NCBI RefSeq assembly: GCF_023554105.1
Contig: NZ_JAMJWE010000001.1
Location: 248,001 to 312,000, forward strand
From: Brucella sp. 21LCYQ03
Lineage (GTDB): Bacteria > Pseudomonadota > Alphaproteobacteria > Rhizobiales > Rhizobiaceae
Length of the DNA stretch: 64,000 bases
Reading direction: 5' to 3'
The notes beneath the pieces are model-generated. The model made no database searches, had not been told where the DNA came from, and saw only the letters and a list, made by a program, of their open reading frames with translations. Of this stretch, positions 35,311-46,902 are shown in pieces (position 1 is the stretch's first letter; each line of letters starts with the position of its first letter). The position numbers and the translations under genes are program-made.

Positions 35311-36714
35311 ATGATCCCGATCACCGCCCTTAAAGATAAGACTGTTGCCCTCTTCGGACTGGGCGGGTCGGGCATTGCAACGGCCAAGGCTATTGTGGCT
35401 GGTGGCGCGAAGATCATTGCCTGGGATGATAATCCCGACAGTGTGGCTCGCGCGCAAAGCGCAGGCATTGCAACAGGTGATTTGAGGCAGGCGGACTGGT
35501 CACAGTTCGCTGCCTTTGTGCTTTCGCCGGGTGTTCCACTGACGCATCCAAAGCCACACTGGACAGTGGATCTGGCGCGCGCTGCTGGTGTTGAAATTAT
35601 TGGTGACGTCGAACTCTTCGTACGCGAGCGCAATCATATTGCACGGGATTGCCCGTTTATCGCCATCACCGGCACCAATGGAAAATCGACGACAACCGCG
35701 CTGATTGCGCATATTATCAAATCATCAAGCCGCGATATGCAGCTTGGCGGTAATATCGGCACAGCAATCCTGACACTGGAAGCACCTGCGCCAAATCGTT
35801 TTTACGTGGTTGAGTGTTCGTCTTATCAGATTGATCTTGCGCCATCGCTTAACCCGACTGCTGGTATTCTGCTCAACCTGACGCCTGATCATCTTGATCG
35901 TCATGGTTCGATGGAAAACTATGCCGTAATCAAGGAGCGGCTTGTTGCGAAAAGTGGCGTGGCAATCATTGGCGTCGATGACGACTATTGCCTCAGCATT
36001 GCAGATCGTCTCGAAAATACTGGCGTCAAAGTTGCTCGTATTTCCAAGGATAAGCGCCTTGAGAATGGTGCTTTTGCGGACGGTGCAAAGCTCTATTCCA
36101 CTAAAGCTAGTGGCGTTGAGGATTTAGCTTCGCTTGAAGGTATTGGTTCGCTGCGCGGCGCGCATAATGCGCAGAACGCGCTTGCAGCTATCACTGCCTG
36201 TCTTGCGGTTGGTCTTTCAATCGAAGAAATTCGTGCTGGTCTGAAAAGCTTTCCTGGTCTTGCGCATCGCATGGAACAGGTAGGCCATCGCGGTAAAGTC
36301 CTGTTCGTCAATGATTCCAAGGCGACCAATGCAGAAGCGACCGCACCAGCCTTGTCGTCTTTTGCCAATCATATTTACTGGATTGCCGGTGGTGTGCCCA
36401 AGGCGGGCGGTATTGCGTCGCTTTCTGGTTTCTTCCCGCGTATCACCAAAGCTTATCTGATCGGTGAAGCTGCGGCGCAATTTGCTGCCACACTTGGCGA
36501 TGCGGTGTCGTTTGAAATTTCCGACACTTTGGCTGCTGCTGTTGAACATGCGGCACGCGATGCTGGCGATGATGGTTCAAGCGAACCTGTTGTTCTGCTT
36601 TCGCCTGCCTGTGCAAGCTTTGACCAGTTTCAGAATTTTGAAAAACGCGGTGATGCATTCCGCAGCGCCGTTCTCGCACTCCCGGGTATTGAGCCAATCG
36701 GAGGGAAAAGCTGA
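35311..36714 (+). CDS. murD: UDP-MurNAc-L-alanine:D-glutamate ligase MurD
   Basis: A 467-residue Mur ligase that adds D-glutamate to UDP-MurNAc-L-Ala. An N-terminal Rossmann-type domain (LFGLGGSG) precedes the ATP loop [11 protein letters not shown], and [10 protein letters not shown] and [12 protein letters not shown] mark the C-terminal half. Its TGA shares one base with the ftsW ATG. Confidence 0.95.
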   Translation: MIPITALKDKTVALFGLGGSGIATAKAIVAGGAKIIAWDDNPDSVARAQSAGIATGDLRQADWSQFAAFVLSPGVPLTHPKPHWTVDLARAAGVEIIGDVELFVRERNHIARDCPFIAITGTNGKSTTTALIAHIIKSSSRDMQLGGNIGTAILTLEAPAPNRFYVVECSSYQIDLAPSLNPTAGILLNLTPDHLDRHGSMENYAVIKERLVAKSGVAIIGVDDDYCLSIADRLENTGVKVARISKDKRLENGAFADGAKLYSTKASGVEDLASLEGIGSLRGAHNAQNALAAITACLAVGLSIEEIRAGLKSFPGLAHRMEQVGHRGKVLFVNDSKATNAEATAPALSSFANHIYWIAGGVPKAGGIASLSGFFPRITKAYLIGEAAAQFAATLGDAVSFEISDTLAAAVEHAARDAGDDGSSEPVVLLSPACASFDQFQNFEKRGDAFRSAVLALPGIEPIGGKS

Positions 36715-37862
36715 TGGTAAGTCGCGTTGACCGTGGTGCTGTTGCCAATTGGTGGTGGACAATCGACCGTTACTTTCTCGCTGCATGTCTAGGCCTGATG
36801 GGTCTTGGTGTGCTGCTCTCCTTTGCGGCCAGTCCTGCTGTTGCGCAGCGCATTGGCCTCGATAGCTTCCATTTTGTCGAGCGTCAGACCCTATTCATGA
36901 TTCCCGCTGTAGGCGTGATGATTGGTGTTTCGTTTCTGTCGCCACGTCAGATCAGACGCTTTGCATTGCTGCTGTTGGGCGCATCGCTGTTCCTGATGCT
37001 TGCGGCGCTGTTCATCGGCATTGAAATCAAGGGTGCGCGTCGCTGGGTTAGCCTTGCGGGTGTTTCCATTCAGCCGTCCGAGTTTATGAAACCTGCTTTT
37101 GTGGTGATTTGTGCGTGGCTCTTCTCAGAGCGCGAGCGCGGTGGCCATATGCCGGGCTATTTTTTGGCAATGGCACTCTTCTGTGTCACCGCTGGACTGC
37201 TGATGTTGCAGCCGGACTTCGGGCAAACCATGTTGACCACTGGCACATGGGGCGCGATGTTCTTTCTCGCTGGTTTGCCAATGTTCTGGATTCTGGTTCT
37301 TGGTGGTATCGCGGTCGTGGGTGCTTTTGGCGCTTACATGACGCTGGATCACGTTGCGGGCCGTGTAAACCGCTTCATGACTGGTGAGGGCGACACGTTT
37401 CAGGTGGATGCAGGTCGCGAAGCTATTTTGCGTGGCGGCTGGTTCGGTCAGGGACCGGGCGAAGGCACGGTCAAGCGCATCATTCCAGATAGCCACACCG
37501 ACTTTATCTTCTCTGTGGCCGCTGAAGAATATGGCATCATTCTTTGTATGATTATTATGGCGCTGTTTGCGTTTATCGTGATCCGTGGCCTGTCGATTGC
37601 GCTTCGTGAGCGCGATGCTTTCACACGTCTGGCTGTTTCCGGCATCGTGATCCTGTTCGGTTTCCAGTCGATCATCAACATGGCTGTTAATCTGCATCTG
37701 ATGCCTGCAAAGGGTATGACGCTGCCATTCATTTCTTATGGTGGTTCATCCCTTGTAGCGATTGCGATCACGATGGGCATTTTGCTGGCGCTGACACGTC
37801 GTCGTCCGGAAGCGCGTATGACGCATACGGTCAGCATGGGCGAGCGCATTCCAGTTTTGTGA
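36714..37862 (+). CDS. ftsW: Septal peptidoglycan polymerase FtsW
   Basis: A 382-residue SEDS-family glycosyltransferase with about ten membrane segments. It polymerises lipid II at the septum together with FtsI. Typical features are GARRW-I/V ([11 protein letters not shown]), [16 protein letters not shown] with the catalytic Asp region, and the C-terminal PFISYGGSS. The one-base overlap with murD and the position before murG identify it as FtsW rather than RodA. Confidence 0.95.
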   Translation: MVSRVDRGAVANWWWTIDRYFLAACLGLMGLGVLLSFAASPAVAQRIGLDSFHFVERQTLFMIPAVGVMIGVSFLSPRQIRRFALLLLGASLFLMLAALFIGIEIKGARRWVSLAGVSIQPSEFMKPAFVVICAWLFSERERGGHMPGYFLAMALFCVTAGLLMLQPDFGQTMLTTGTWGAMFFLAGLPMFWILVLGGIAVVGAFGAYMTLDHVAGRVNRFMTGEGDTFQVDAGREAILRGGWFGQGPGEGTVKRIIPDSHTDFIFSVAAEEYGIILCMIIMALFAFIVIRGLSIALRERDAFTRLAVSGIVILFGFQSIINMAVNLHLMPAKGMTLPFISYGGSSLVAIAITMGILLALTRRRPEARMTHTVSMGERIPVL

Positions 37863-37869
37863 GGGGACT

Positions 37870-38997
37870 ATGGGCAAAGGCGTAATCGTACTGGCTGCCG
37901 GGGGGACTGGCGGCCATCTGTTTCCAGCTGAAGCACTGGCACATGAGTTGAAGTCTCGCGGCTGGGATGTGCATCTGGCAACGGACGCTCGCGCGCAGCG
38001 CTTTGCCGGGGCATTTGCAGAAGATCATGTGCATGTCATCCGTTCAGCCACCATTGCCGGGCGCAATCCGATTGCGCTGGCACGCACGCTCTGGTCTCTG
38101 TGGCAGGGCAATCTCGACAGCCGCAAACTGTTCCGTCGCCTGAGACCGAAACTGGTTGCTGGCTTCGGTGGTTATCCAACGCTGCCGCCGCTTTATGCTG
38201 CGAGCAATATGGGTATCCCGACCATGGTACATGAGCAGAATGCTGTCATGGGCCGTGCCAATAAGGGACTCGCCTCGCGCGTGAAGGCAATAGCTGGCGG
38301 GTTCCTGCCGGAAACTTCCGGTGCCTTTGCCGATAAGATTATTTCGACGGGCAATCCCGTTCGTCCGCCTGTACTTGCGGCTGCCAAAACATCCTATCGA
38401 CCAGCCAAAGAAGGCCAGCGTTTTCGCCTGCTGGTATTTGGTGGTAGTCAGGGTGCGCAGTTTTTCTCACAAGCCATTCCCCAAGCGATTGCGCTTTTGC
38501 CGGAGAGTGAACGGGCAAGGCTGCTGATAACTCAACAAGCCCGCAAAGAAGACGAGGCGGCTGTTCGTGCGGCTTATCAGAAGCTTCGTATTCTTGCCGA
38601 TGTTGCGCCGTTCTTCAACGATATGCCAGCACGCATCGCCGATGCGCATTTTGTCATTTCACGTTCGGGGGCTTCGACTGTTTCGGAAATAGCCGCGATT
38701 GGTCGTCCGGCGATATTGGTGCCTTTCCCGCATGCGCTTGATCATGATCAGGCAGCGAATGCGGCAGCCCTTGCGAGTGCTGGCGGTTGCGAAGTTGTCC
38801 GACAGGCAGAACTGACGCCGCAACGACTGGCTGACATCATCAGTGCTGCGATTAACGAGCCAGAAAGGCTTGAACAACAGGCTAAAGCTGCAAAAAGCGT
38901 TGGTAAGCCTGATGCCGCGCAGTTGCTTGCTGATCTTGCAGAGGCTATTGCAGCAGGACAATCAGTTCAGGAATTTAAAGAAGGAACTCGGCCATGA
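37870..38997 (+). CDS. murG: Lipid II synthase MurG
   Basis: A 375-residue GT-B glycosyltransferase that adds GlcNAc to lipid I on the inner face of the membrane. The N-terminal glycine-rich loop [10 protein letters not shown], the [11 protein letters not shown] motif, GGSQGAQ, and the donor-site [10 protein letters not shown] with [10 protein letters not shown] are all present. Its TGA overlaps the murC start by four bases. Confidence 0.95.
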   Translation: MGKGVIVLAAGGTGGHLFPAEALAHELKSRGWDVHLATDARAQRFAGAFAEDHVHVIRSATIAGRNPIALARTLWSLWQGNLDSRKLFRRLRPKLVAGFGGYPTLPPLYAASNMGIPTMVHEQNAVMGRANKGLASRVKAIAGGFLPETSGAFADKIISTGNPVRPPVLAAAKTSYRPAKEGQRFRLLVFGGSQGAQFFSQAIPQAIALLPESERARLLITQQARKEDEAAVRAAYQKLRILADVAPFFNDMPARIADAHFVISRSGASTVSEIAAIGRPAILVPFPHALDHDQAANAAALASAGGCEVVRQAELTPQRLADIISAAINEPERLEQQAKAAKSVGKPDAAQLLADLAEAIAAGQSVQEFKEGTRP

Positions 38998-40400
38998 AAA
39001 TGCCGCTCAACATCGGGCTTGTCCATTTTATCGGGATCGGCGGCATTGGCATGAGCGGCATTGCGGAAGTGCTGCACAATCTTGGCTATAAAGTTCAGGG
39101 CTCGGATCAGTCGGACAGCGCCAATGTGCAGCGTCTGCGCGAGAAGGGCATTGAAGTCTTTGTCGGCCATAAGGCTGAGAACCTCGGTGATGCGGAAGTG
39201 ATTGTTGTCTCTACAGCAATCAAGAAGACCAATCCGGAACTGGCCGCTGCGCGCGAAAAGCTTCTGCCGATTGTTCGCCGCGCTGAAATGCTGGCGGAGC
39301 TGATGCGCTTCCGTCGCGCGGTTGCCATTGGCGGCACCCATGGCAAGACCACCACCACATCAATGGTCGCAGCTTTGCTTGATGCTGGTCATCTTGACCC
39401 GACGGTTATCAATGGCGGCATTATCAATGCCTATGGCACCAATGCCCGTATGGGCGACGGTGACTGGATGGTCGTTGAAGCCGATGAAAGCGATGGTACG
39501 TTCCTCAAGCTTCCAGCCGATATTGCGGTTGTTACCAATATCGATCCGGAACATCTGGATCACTACGGTAACTTCGACAATGTGCGCGCAGCCTTCGCGC
39601 AGTTCGTCGAGAATGTACCGTTTTATGGTTTTGGCGTTATGTGCCTCGATCATCCCGAAGTGCAGGCTCTGGTAAGCCGCATTGAGGATCGTCGCATCGT
39701 GACCTACGGTCAGAACCCGCAGGCAGATGTGCGTTTTGTCAATCACCGCATGGAAGGTGCCGTCAGCGTATTTGATGTGCTGATTCGTTCGCGCAAGGGT
39801 GAGACGACCGAGATCAAGGATCTGCGTTTACCGATGCCGGGTCTGCACAATGTTTCCAACGCAACGGCCGCGATTGCGGTTGCGCATGAGCTGGGCATTT
39901 CAGCCGATGATATTCGTCGTGGCCTTGGCGCGTTCGGCGGTGTGAAGCGTCGCTTTACGCATACAGGCTCGTGGAATGGCGTTGAGATTTTCGATGACTA
40001 TGGACACCATCCGGTTGAAATTCGCGCGGTACTGAAAGCCGCACGCGAAGCAACCAAGGGTCGTGTTGTTGGTATTGTTCAGCCGCATCGCTATACGCGT
40101 CTGCACAGCCTGTTTGATGAGTTTGCAGCGTGCTTCAATGATGCGGATACCGTCATTGTCGCGCCGGTCTACACTGCTGGTGAAGACCCGATTGAAGGCG
40201 TAAATTCGGAAGCGCTTGTTTCGCGTATCAAGACTGCAGGTCATCGCGATGCGCGTTTTGCAAGCGGTCCTGAAACATTGGCGCCGCTTGTCGCATCGAT
40301 TGCTGAACCGGGCGATTTTGTGGTTTTCCTTGGTGCGGGCAACATTACGCAATGGGCCTATGCGCTTCCAAAAGAATTGGCCGAACAGGGTGCAAAGTAA
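38994..40400 (+). CDS. murC: UDP-MurNAc:L-alanine ligase MurC
   Basis: A 468-residue Mur ligase, first in the stem-peptide pathway. Motifs are [12 protein letters not shown] at the N terminus, the ATP loop [19 protein letters not shown], and [10 protein letters not shown] near residue 340. It overlaps murG by four bases and murB by one. Confidence 0.96.
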   Translation: MKMPLNIGLVHFIGIGGIGMSGIAEVLHNLGYKVQGSDQSDSANVQRLREKGIEVFVGHKAENLGDAEVIVVSTAIKKTNPELAAAREKLLPIVRRAEMLAELMRFRRAVAIGGTHGKTTTTSMVAALLDAGHLDPTVINGGIINAYGTNARMGDGDWMVVEADESDGTFLKLPADIAVVTNIDPEHLDHYGNFDNVRAAFAQFVENVPFYGFGVMCLDHPEVQALVSRIEDRRIVTYGQNPQADVRFVNHRMEGAVSVFDVLIRSRKGETTEIKDLRLPMPGLHNVSNATAAIAVAHELGISADDIRRGLGAFGGVKRRFTHTGSWNGVEIFDDYGHHPVEIRAVLKAAREATKGRVVGIVQPHRYTRLHSLFDEFAACFNDADTVIVAPVYTAGEDPIEGVNSEALVSRIKTAGHRDARFASGPETLAPLVASIAEPGDFVVFLGAGNITQWAYALPKELAEQGAK

Positions 40401-41353
40401 TGGAAAGCGGCGAAGCACTTCTCAAGAAGCTCGACGGCAGGCTGTCGGGGCTGCGTGGCAAAATGATGCCGGATACGGGCATGGACAAGATCACCTGGTT
40501 CCGTGCCGGTGGTCCTGCACAGGTTCTATTTCAGCCCGCAGACGAAGAAGACTTGTCTGAATTTCTGAAAGCTGTGCCAGAAGAGATTCCGCTTCTGGTT
40601 GTGGGTATAGGCTCCAATTTGCTGGTGCGTGACGGCGGCATTCCGGGCTTCGTTGTGCGTTTGTCGGCGAAGGGCTTTGGCAGTGTCGAACAGGTTTCGG
40701 AAACGCAGTTGAGGGCAGGGGCGGCGACGCCGGATAAGCGTGTAGCGGCGGCGGCACTTGAGGCAGGGCTTGCAGGTTTCCATTTCTATCACGGCATTCC
40801 CGGTGGCATTGGCGGCGCGCTGCGCATGAATGCGGGTGCAAATGGTGTTGAAACCCGCGAGCGCGTGGTGGAAGTGCGGGCACTTGATCGCAAGGGTGAA
40901 CTGCACATTCTGTCCAATGCCGATATGGGTTATGCCTATCGTCATTCCTCAGCATCGTCTGATCTGATTTTCACCTCGGCTCTCTTTGAAGGTGTTCCGG
41001 GCGACCGTGAAGATATTCAGAAGGCGATGGACGAGGTGCAGAATCACCGCGAAACGGTGCAGCCTGTGCGTGAGAAAACCGGCGGCTCAACCTTCAAAAA
41101 TCCTGAAGGGTCGTCGGCATGGAAAGAAATCGACAAGGCTGGCTGTCGTGGCTTGCGTGTCGGTGGCGCACAGATGTCTGAGATGCACTGCAATTTCATG
41201 ATCAATACGGGTGACGCCACCGGATATGATCTCGAAATGCTTGGCGAGACAGTTCGCGCTAAAGTTTATGAGACTTCCGGCATTCGCCTTCATTGGGAGA
41301 TCAAGCGGCTCGGCTTGTTCCGTGAAGGGCAGGAAGTTAAAGAAATCGTATAA
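40400..41353 (+). CDS. murB: UDP-N-acetylenolpyruvoylglucosamine reductase MurB
   Basis: A 317-residue FAD enzyme that reduces UDP-GlcNAc-enolpyruvate to UDP-MurNAc. The FAD-binding stretch [31 protein letters not shown], and the catalytic [16 protein letters not shown] segment are visible. Size and the lack of the type II insertion pattern suit the type IIa form common in alphaproteobacteria. The ATG at 40400 shares one base with the murC stop; a longer frame upstream lies inside murC. A terminator closes this unit. Confidence 0.95.
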   Translation: MESGEALLKKLDGRLSGLRGKMMPDTGMDKITWFRAGGPAQVLFQPADEEDLSEFLKAVPEEIPLLVVGIGSNLLVRDGGIPGFVVRLSAKGFGSVEQVSETQLRAGAATPDKRVAAAALEAGLAGFHFYHGIPGGIGGALRMNAGANGVETRERVVEVRALDRKGELHILSNADMGYAYRHSSASSDLIFTSALFEGVPGDREDIQKAMDEVQNHRETVQPVREKTGGSTFKNPEGSSAWKEIDKAGCRGLRVGGAQMSEMHCNFMINTGDATGYDLEMLGETVRAKVYETSGIRLHWEIKRLGLFREGQEVKEIV

Positions 41354-41368
41354 AAATTAATATTTTAA

Positions 41369-41407
41369 GAAGCCCGGATTTCCCACTGAAATTCCGGGCT
41401 TTTTTCT
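41369..41407 (+). terminator. Terminator after murB
   Basis: Stem AAGCCCGGA / TCCGGGCTT, extended by AAATTT-type pairs, is followed by six T. It splits the cluster into rsmH-murB and ddl-ftsZ units. Confidence 0.88.
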
Positions 41408-41599
41408 GCTTATTGAGTCGTTCGTAAGTTGCTCCCCTTTTGATAGGGGCTTGCCACGGAATCAACTCTCTGATTCTTTATGGTTAACCGTACAGTGATT
41501 TGATTCGTCAGAGTTTTCTGACTTGGGTGTCTGCTGCGTAGTGTAGCCGGGCTATCCTGATTCTATTTTTGATTCGAGCGCAGGGGATGCGCAGAGGGG
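41408..41599 (+). promoter_or_regulatory. Promoter region of ddl-ftsQ-ftsA-ftsZ
   Basis: After the murB terminator a new promoter is needed here. The region contains GGTTAACCG (41478-41486), which resembles a CtrA half-site (TTAACC), and a six-base inverted repeat GTCAGA-GTTT-TCTGAC at about 41507-41522. Neither is proven to be functional. No coding frame is seen. Confidence 0.35.
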
Positions 41600-42547
41600 A
41601 TGACTAACGTGGCTGGACAGAAGGCTGTAAAGCATGTTGCCGTTTTGATGGGCGGTTTCTCTTCAGAGCGTCCTGTCAGTCTGTCGTCCGGTGCGGCTTG
41701 TGCGACTGCTCTCGAAGAGCGCGGCTACCGTGTTACGCGTGTTGATGTTGATCGCAATGTTGCCAGTGTTCTCGCTGAGTTGAAGCCTGATGTGGCGTTT
41801 AATGCGCTGCACGGTCCGTTTGGTGAGGATGGCACCATTCAGGGCATCCTTGAATATCTTCAAATTCCTTACACGCATTCTGGTGTGCTGGCGTCCGCGC
41901 TTGCCATGGATAAGGATCGCGCCAAGACGGTTGCGGCTGCTGCCGGCGTATCTGTTGCGCCTTCGCGTTTGATGAACCGTTTTGAAATCGGCAATGAACA
42001 TCCGATGCAGCCGCCTTATGTGGTGAAGCCTGTGCGCGAAGGCTCAAGCTTCGGTGTTGTCATCGTTCAGGAAGATCAGACTCATCCTCCGCAAATCATC
42101 AGCTCGGCCGAGTGGAATTATGGTGCGGACGTTCTGGTTGAAAAATACATTCCGGGCCGTGAACTGACCTGCGCCGTGATGGGTGATCGCGCGATGGATG
42201 TCTGCGAGATCATTCCGGTAGGGCATCAGTTCTACGATTTTGATTCAAAATATGTGCCTGGAGCATCAACTCACGTATGTCCGGCAAAAATTTTACCAAA
42301 TATTTACCAAAAAATACAAACAATGGCACTTACGGCGCATCGGGCAATCGGGTGTCGGGGCGTAAGCAGATCAGACTTCCGTTTCGATGACCGTTTTTCC
42401 GAAGAAGGCGAAGTTATTTGGCTGGAAGTTAACACTCAGCCGGGAATGACTCCTACCTCGCTCGTACCTGATATCGCGAAAGCGGCGGGTATCTCTTTTG
42501 GTGAATTGTTGAGTTGGTTGGTGGAGGACGCGTCTTGTTTGCGTTAA
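41600..42547 (+). CDS. ddl: D-alanine--D-alanine ligase
   Basis: A 315-residue ATP-grasp ligase that makes the D-Ala-D-Ala used by MurF. Motifs are [12 protein letters not shown] at the N terminus, [19 protein letters not shown], and [15 protein letters not shown] at the C terminus. A locally AT-rich stretch of codons (42280-42325, encoding [14 protein letters not shown]) differs from the codon use around it. ATG 41600 follows AGAGGGG; GTG 41609 is possible. Its end overlaps the start of ftsQ by 13 bases. Confidence 0.95.
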   Translation: MTNVAGQKAVKHVAVLMGGFSSERPVSLSSGAACATALEERGYRVTRVDVDRNVASVLAELKPDVAFNALHGPFGEDGTIQGILEYLQIPYTHSGVLASALAMDKDRAKTVAAAAGVSVAPSRLMNRFEIGNEHPMQPPYVVKPVREGSSFGVVIVQEDQTHPPQIISSAEWNYGADVLVEKYIPGRELTCAVMGDRAMDVCEIIPVGHQFYDFDSKYVPGASTHVCPAKILPNIYQKIQTMALTAHRAIGCRGVSRSDFRFDDRFSEEGEVIWLEVNTQPGMTPTSLVPDIAKAAGISFGELLSWLVEDASCLR

Positions 42548-43461
42548 ACGGCAGATCACATGAATACAGGCGTTCTGGCGCGATGCGTGATGCATCGGGT
42601 GCAGCCTTTGTTCTGCCGCGCTTTCTGCGCAAGCCATTCCGCTTTGCTGTTCGTTTGTTTCAGGGCAACATCAATGTTCCGCGCTATGCTGGCACGATTG
42701 GTATGCTCGGCTTTCTTGGCGCAACAGGCGTTTACGGTATGGTTCTCGGTGGTCATTCCGAGAATATGGTCAAGGCGACTGCCTCGACACTCGGTTTTGC
42801 AATCGAAGACGTGAAGGTCGTTGGTAACAACGAGACCTCCGATATTGATATTCTCGGTCAGCTTGAGCTGGATGGTGAAACATCGCTCGTTGGCTTGAGT
42901 GCTGAGGCTGCGCGTCAGGCGATTGCGAAGCTTCCTTGGGTTGAAAGCGCAGAAGTGCGCAAGGTTTATCCGGGTACTCTGCTGGTGTCGCTTGAAGAGC
43001 GTAAAGCTTTCGCGGTCTGGCAGAATGGTCAAGAGCTTTCGCTGATTGATTCGGCGGGGGATACAATCGTTCCGTTCCGTCCGGGCCGTTACAACGCTCT
43101 CCCGCTTGTGGTCGGTGAAGGTGCTGAAAAGCGCGTTAAGGGCTTCGTGGACGAGGTTGCGGCCTATCCTGCACTGGCTGGCAAGGTTCGTGCTTACATT
43201 CGTGTTGCTGATCGCCGCTGGGACATTCTGCTGGAAAACGGCGTTCGCATCATGTTGCCGGAAAATGAGCCAATGAAAGCTCTGGCCGAAGTCGAAAAGA
43301 TGGATAGCGAAAAGCATCTGCTGTCGCGTGACATTGCTGCGGTCGATATGCGTCTTGATGATCGCGTTACGGTTCAGCTGACAGCGAGTGGCATGGAGCA
43401 GCGCGAGAAGTTCCTGGCAGATCGTAAAAAAGAATTAGCCCGCACGGGGAAACGCGTATGA
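42535..43461 (+). CDS. ftsQ: Cell division protein FtsQ
   Basis: A 308-residue bitopic division protein. About 45 cytoplasmic residues rich in Arg precede a membrane segment (about 46-66), a POTRA domain ([14 protein letters not shown] onward) and the FtsQ beta domain ([29 protein letters not shown]). It links FtsL/FtsB and late proteins to the ring. The TTG at 42535 is chosen because GGAGG lies eight bases upstream; an earlier TTG at 42514 would place that ribosome-binding site inside the gene. Confidence 0.92.
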   Translation: MFALNGRSHEYRRSGAMRDASGAAFVLPRFLRKPFRFAVRLFQGNINVPRYAGTIGMLGFLGATGVYGMVLGGHSENMVKATASTLGFAIEDVKVVGNNETSDIDILGQLELDGETSLVGLSAEAARQAIAKLPWVESAEVRKVYPGTLLVSLEERKAFAVWQNGQELSLIDSAGDTIVPFRPGRYNALPLVVGEGAEKRVKGFVDEVAAYPALAGKVRAYIRVADRRWDILLENGVRIMLPENEPMKALAEVEKMDSEKHLLSRDIAAVDMRLDDRVTVQLTASGMEQREKFLADRKKELARTGKRV

Positions 43462-44780
43462 GTATTCTTGGCGGAAAAGGTTCATCACAAGCTGGAAGTG
43501 CAGGGCGCAAGGTGCGCCTGCTGACAGTTCTGGATGTTGGTTCAAGCAAGGTTTCTTGCGTCATTGCGCGTCTGCGTCCGCATGAAGCTGGTGCGCTGCT
43601 TCCGGGCCGCACGCATCGCATGGAAGTGCTTGGCATTGGCCATCAGCGTTCGCGTGGTGTGAAGTCTGGCGTCATTATTGACCTTGATGCAGCTGAACAG
43701 TCGATCCGCCTTGCAGTCGATGCTGCTGAGCGCATGGCTGGTCTGACGGTTGATAGCCTTATCGTTAATATTTCTGCGGGTCGTTTGAAGAGCGAGACCT
43801 TTACCGCGAGTGTTAACCTCGGCGGTCATGACGTAGAGCAGACGGATATTCGTCGCGTATTGGCCGCTGGTGCCAAGCAGGCATTGGCTGCGGAACGTCA
43901 CCTCGTTCACTCGCTACCGGTTGGTTATACGCTGGATGGTGAGCGCGGTATTCGTGATCCACTCGGTATGCTGGGCGACAGCCTTGGCGTTGACATGCAT
44001 GTTCTGACGGCTGACGCAGCACCGCTCCGTAATCTCGAGCTTTGCATCAATCGCTGCCATCTTTCGGTCGAAGCGATTGTTGCGACGCCTTATGCAAGCG
44101 GTCTTGCTGCTCTCGTTGGTGACGAAGCCGAAATGGGTGCGGCATGCATCGATATGGGTGGCGGCACGACCACGATCTCCGTCTTCTCCGAAGGCAAGTT
44201 CATTCATGCTGATGCAGTTGCTATCGGCGGTTCGCACGTCACCATGGATGTGGCACGCGGCTTCTCCACGCGTATGGAAGATGCTGAACGCCTTAAGGTT
44301 ATGTACGGCTCGGCGCTGCCTAGTGCAGCTGACGACCGCGATCTCATCTCGGTTCCGCCAATTGGCGATGACGAGCGTGATGTACCCAATCAATATCCGC
44401 GTTCGGTTTTGACGCGGATCATCCGTGCACGTGTGGAAGAAACGCTTGAATTGGTTCGCGACAGGCTGAACCAGTCGGGCCTTGGACACATCGTTGGCAA
44501 GCGCGTGGTGCTGACAGGTGGCGCAAGCCAGCTGCCGGGCATGCCAGAAGCAGCCAGACGGATACTTGCAAGGAATGTGCGTATCGGGCGTCCGCTAGGA
44601 ATAGCGGGATTGCCTGAAGCGGCTAAGGGTGCGGCTTTCTCCGCGACTGTTGGACTTCTGATCTACCCGCAAGTGGCAGGCATTGAAGAGCGGTCGGTGA
44701 AAGCAGCTTCCTCCGGTCTTATGACTGGTACGGGCGGGCGAATGCAGCGTGTCGGCCAATGGCTGAGAGAGAGTTTTTGA
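43458..44780 (+). CDS. ftsA: Cell division protein FtsA
   Basis: A 440-residue actin-like ATPase that tethers FtsZ to the membrane. Phosphate-1 motif LDVGSSKVSCVIA, phosphate-2 region CIDMGGGTTTISVF, and LTGGASQLPG are visible. The C terminus GGRMQRVGQWLRESF is the amphipathic membrane-targeting helix. It starts in a four-base overlap with ftsQ. The N-terminal extension before the actin core is slightly longer than in E. coli. Confidence 0.96.
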   Translation: MSILGGKGSSQAGSAGRKVRLLTVLDVGSSKVSCVIARLRPHEAGALLPGRTHRMEVLGIGHQRSRGVKSGVIIDLDAAEQSIRLAVDAAERMAGLTVDSLIVNISAGRLKSETFTASVNLGGHDVEQTDIRRVLAAGAKQALAAERHLVHSLPVGYTLDGERGIRDPLGMLGDSLGVDMHVLTADAAPLRNLELCINRCHLSVEAIVATPYASGLAALVGDEAEMGAACIDMGGGTTTISVFSEGKFIHADAVAIGGSHVTMDVARGFSTRMEDAERLKVMYGSALPSAADDRDLISVPPIGDDERDVPNQYPRSVLTRIIRARVEETLELVRDRLNQSGLGHIVGKRVVLTGGASQLPGMPEAARRILARNVRIGRPLGIAGLPEAAKGAAFSATVGLLIYPQVAGIEERSVKAASSGLMTGTGGRMQRVGQWLRESF

Positions 44781-44886
44781 GTACACTGAGTGATTTCATT
44801 GCGTGATGTGGGCGTAACCATCAGCGTAATAACCAATTAGCACCGCGGCGGCGAAGCGGTGAGAGGCTTTAAGAGGAACGAGAACC
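44781..44886 (+). promoter_or_regulatory. ftsA-ftsZ spacer with paired TAACCA motifs and a leader hairpin
   Basis: TAACCA occurs at 44815-44820 and 44830-44835, 15 bp apart. Both resemble CtrA half-sites (TTAACCAT), and CtrA controls ftsZ in Caulobacter. A hairpin CACCGC (44842-44847) / GCGGTG (44857-44862) follows 24 bases before the start codon. These are sequence matches only. Confidence 0.35.
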
Positions 44887-46608
44887 ATGACAATTAATCT
44901 GCAAAAGCCGGACATTACCGAGCTGAAGCCTCGTATCACCGTGTTCGGTGTCGGTGGCGGCGGCGGCAACGCGGTCAACAACATGATCAATGCCGGTTTG
45001 CGCGGTGTAGATTTTGTTGTCGCTAACACTGACGCGCAGGCTTTGACCATGTCGAAGTCCGAACGCATGATCCAGCTCGGCGCAGCTGTCACCGAAGGTC
45101 TCGGCGCTGGTTCGCAGCCTGAAGTTGGTCGCGCAGCCGCTGAAGAATGCATCGACGAAATCGTCGATCACCTCAATGGCACGCATATGTGCTTCGTCAC
45201 TGCCGGTATGGGCGGCGGCACCGGTACGGGTGCGGCTCCTGTCGTAGCACGTGCTGCACGCGAACGCGGTATCCTCACCGTTGGCGTCGTCACAAAGCCT
45301 TTCCATTTTGAAGGTGCTCGCCGCATGAAGACGGCTGAGCTCGGCATCGAAGAACTGCAGAAGAACGTCGATACGCTTATCGTCATTCCAAACCAGAACC
45401 TCTTCCGCATTGCCAACGACAAAACCACCTTCGCTGATGCTTTCGCAATGGCGGATCAGGTGCTCTATTCGGGTGTTGCCTGCATCACCGATCTGATGGT
45501 CAAGGAAGGCCTCATCAACCTCGACTTTGCTGACGTTCGCTCGGTTATGCGCGAAATGGGCAAGGCAATGATGGGTACCGGCGAAGCTTCGGGCGAAGGC
45601 CGTGCAATGGCTGCTGCAGAAGCTGCGATTGCTAATCCGCTGCTCGACGAAACCTCGATGCGCGGTGCTAAGGGTCTTCTCATCTCGATCACCGGTGGTC
45701 GCGATATGACCCTGTTTGAAGTTGATGAAGCTGCAACACGTATCCGTGAAGAAGTTGATCCTGAAGCCAATATTATCCTTGGCGCTACTTTTGATGAAGG
45801 CTTGGAAGGCGTTATTCGCGTCTCTGTTGTTGCCACTGGCATCGACAAGAAGATCGGAGACGCGGCGCCTGCGCCGCTGGAATTTCGCCAGCCGGTAAAG
45901 CCAGTTGCCCAGCAGGCAAAGCCAATGGCTCCACATGGCATTCTTCGCCCTCCAGTAGCTGAACAGCCACGTCAGGTTGAACAGCCTGCGCCAGTTGCTC
46001 AGTCGATCGAAACTGAAATTCCAGTCGCACCAGTAGCGCCTGCCGCTTCTGCAGCACCTGAGTTCCGTCCGCAGAGCCGCATTTTCCAGGCGCCTGCTGC
46101 TGAAAGCTTTGAACGTGCACCTGTTGCTCGTCCAGTCGCTCCACAGCCGCAGATGCATCACAATCAGGCAACTGCTCAGGCTATGCAGCCACAGGCTTAT
46201 CAGCAGCCACAGCAGATGCATACAGAACCGGCTCCTCAGCCACGTCCTGCTCCGCGTATGCCAGCTGTTTCTGATTTCCCACCTGTTGCACAGGCTGAAA
46301 TCAATGCACGTCGTGCAGCGCCTCAGCAGCCTGTTCAGGAAGAACGCGGCCCAATGGGTCTGCTTTCCCGCCTGACACGTGGTCTGACCCGTCGTGAAGA
46401 AGAGCAGCCAGCAGCTCGTCTTGAGCCAGCTCAGCAGCGCGAGCCTGCGATGCGTCAGCCAGAGCAGCGCCGTCCAATGCAGCAGGATGCTTCGATCTAT
46501 GCACCGCGTCGCGGCCAGCTTGACGATCAGGGCCGTCCACAGCCACGCGCTGCTTCGGAAGAAGATCAGCTCGAAATTCCAGCGTTCCTGCGCCGTCAGT
46601 CAAACTGA
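44887..46608 (+). CDS. ftsZ: Cell division protein FtsZ (long-linker form)
   Basis: A 573-residue tubulin-like GTPase that forms the division ring. The GTPase and polymerisation core is residues 1-320, with the GTP loop GGGTGTG at 109-115 and NTDAQAL near 48. A disordered linker of about 240 residues rich in Pro, Gln and Ala follows (about 320-560), far longer than the roughly 50 residues of E. coli. The last residues [10 protein letters not shown] are the conserved peptide that binds FtsA and other partners. Extended linkers are known in Rhizobiales. A terminator follows. Confidence 0.97.
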   Translation: MTINLQKPDITELKPRITVFGVGGGGGNAVNNMINAGLRGVDFVVANTDAQALTMSKSERMIQLGAAVTEGLGAGSQPEVGRAAAEECIDEIVDHLNGTHMCFVTAGMGGGTGTGAAPVVARAARERGILTVGVVTKPFHFEGARRMKTAELGIEELQKNVDTLIVIPNQNLFRIANDKTTFADAFAMADQVLYSGVACITDLMVKEGLINLDFADVRSVMREMGKAMMGTGEASGEGRAMAAAEAAIANPLLDETSMRGAKGLLISITGGRDMTLFEVDEAATRIREEVDPEANIILGATFDEGLEGVIRVSVVATGIDKKIGDAAPAPLEFRQPVKPVAQQAKPMAPHGILRPPVAEQPRQVEQPAPVAQSIETEIPVAPVAPAASAAPEFRPQSRIFQAPAAESFERAPVARPVAPQPQMHHNQATAQAMQPQAYQQPQQMHTEPAPQPRPAPRMPAVSDFPPVAQAEINARRAAPQQPVQEERGPMGLLSRLTRGLTRREEEQPAARLEPAQQREPAMRQPEQRRPMQQDASIYAPRRGQLDDQGRPQPRAASEEDQLEIPAFLRRQSN

Positions 46609-46628
46609 TCAGCAAGCGCTGTTAGAAA

Positions 46629-46663
46629 TAAAAAGCCGCAGGAAATTTCCTGCGGCTTTTTTC
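46629..46663 (+). terminator. Terminator after ftsZ
   Basis: Near-perfect stem AAAAAGCCGCAGGAAA / TTTCCTGCGGCTTTTT, followed by T and C. Confidence 0.92.
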
Positions 46664-46902
46664 ATTGGCGCTTCGTTATATTTTGTAAGAAAGCGTGATT
46701 TTGATCGGTTCCCGGCAACTACTATTTGTAGCCAATGCTTACATATCTGTGGGCGATGTTTCTGCGTAGTGGTAGCTCATTTTTGCCATATCTCTTTTAT
46801 TTAAGGGGCATGAAGAAAGCTTAGTTACGTTGATTGGTCCGCTGAAAAGACTTTGGCAGGACGCCACATCGCGCTTTGATACAAGATAGATTGGACCCCG
46901 TT

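Noticed and set aside
44869-46221. 450-codon open frame antisense to ftsZ
   Set aside because: Low-complexity translation rich in Arg, Cys and Ser with no family features; a by-product of ftsZ codon use.
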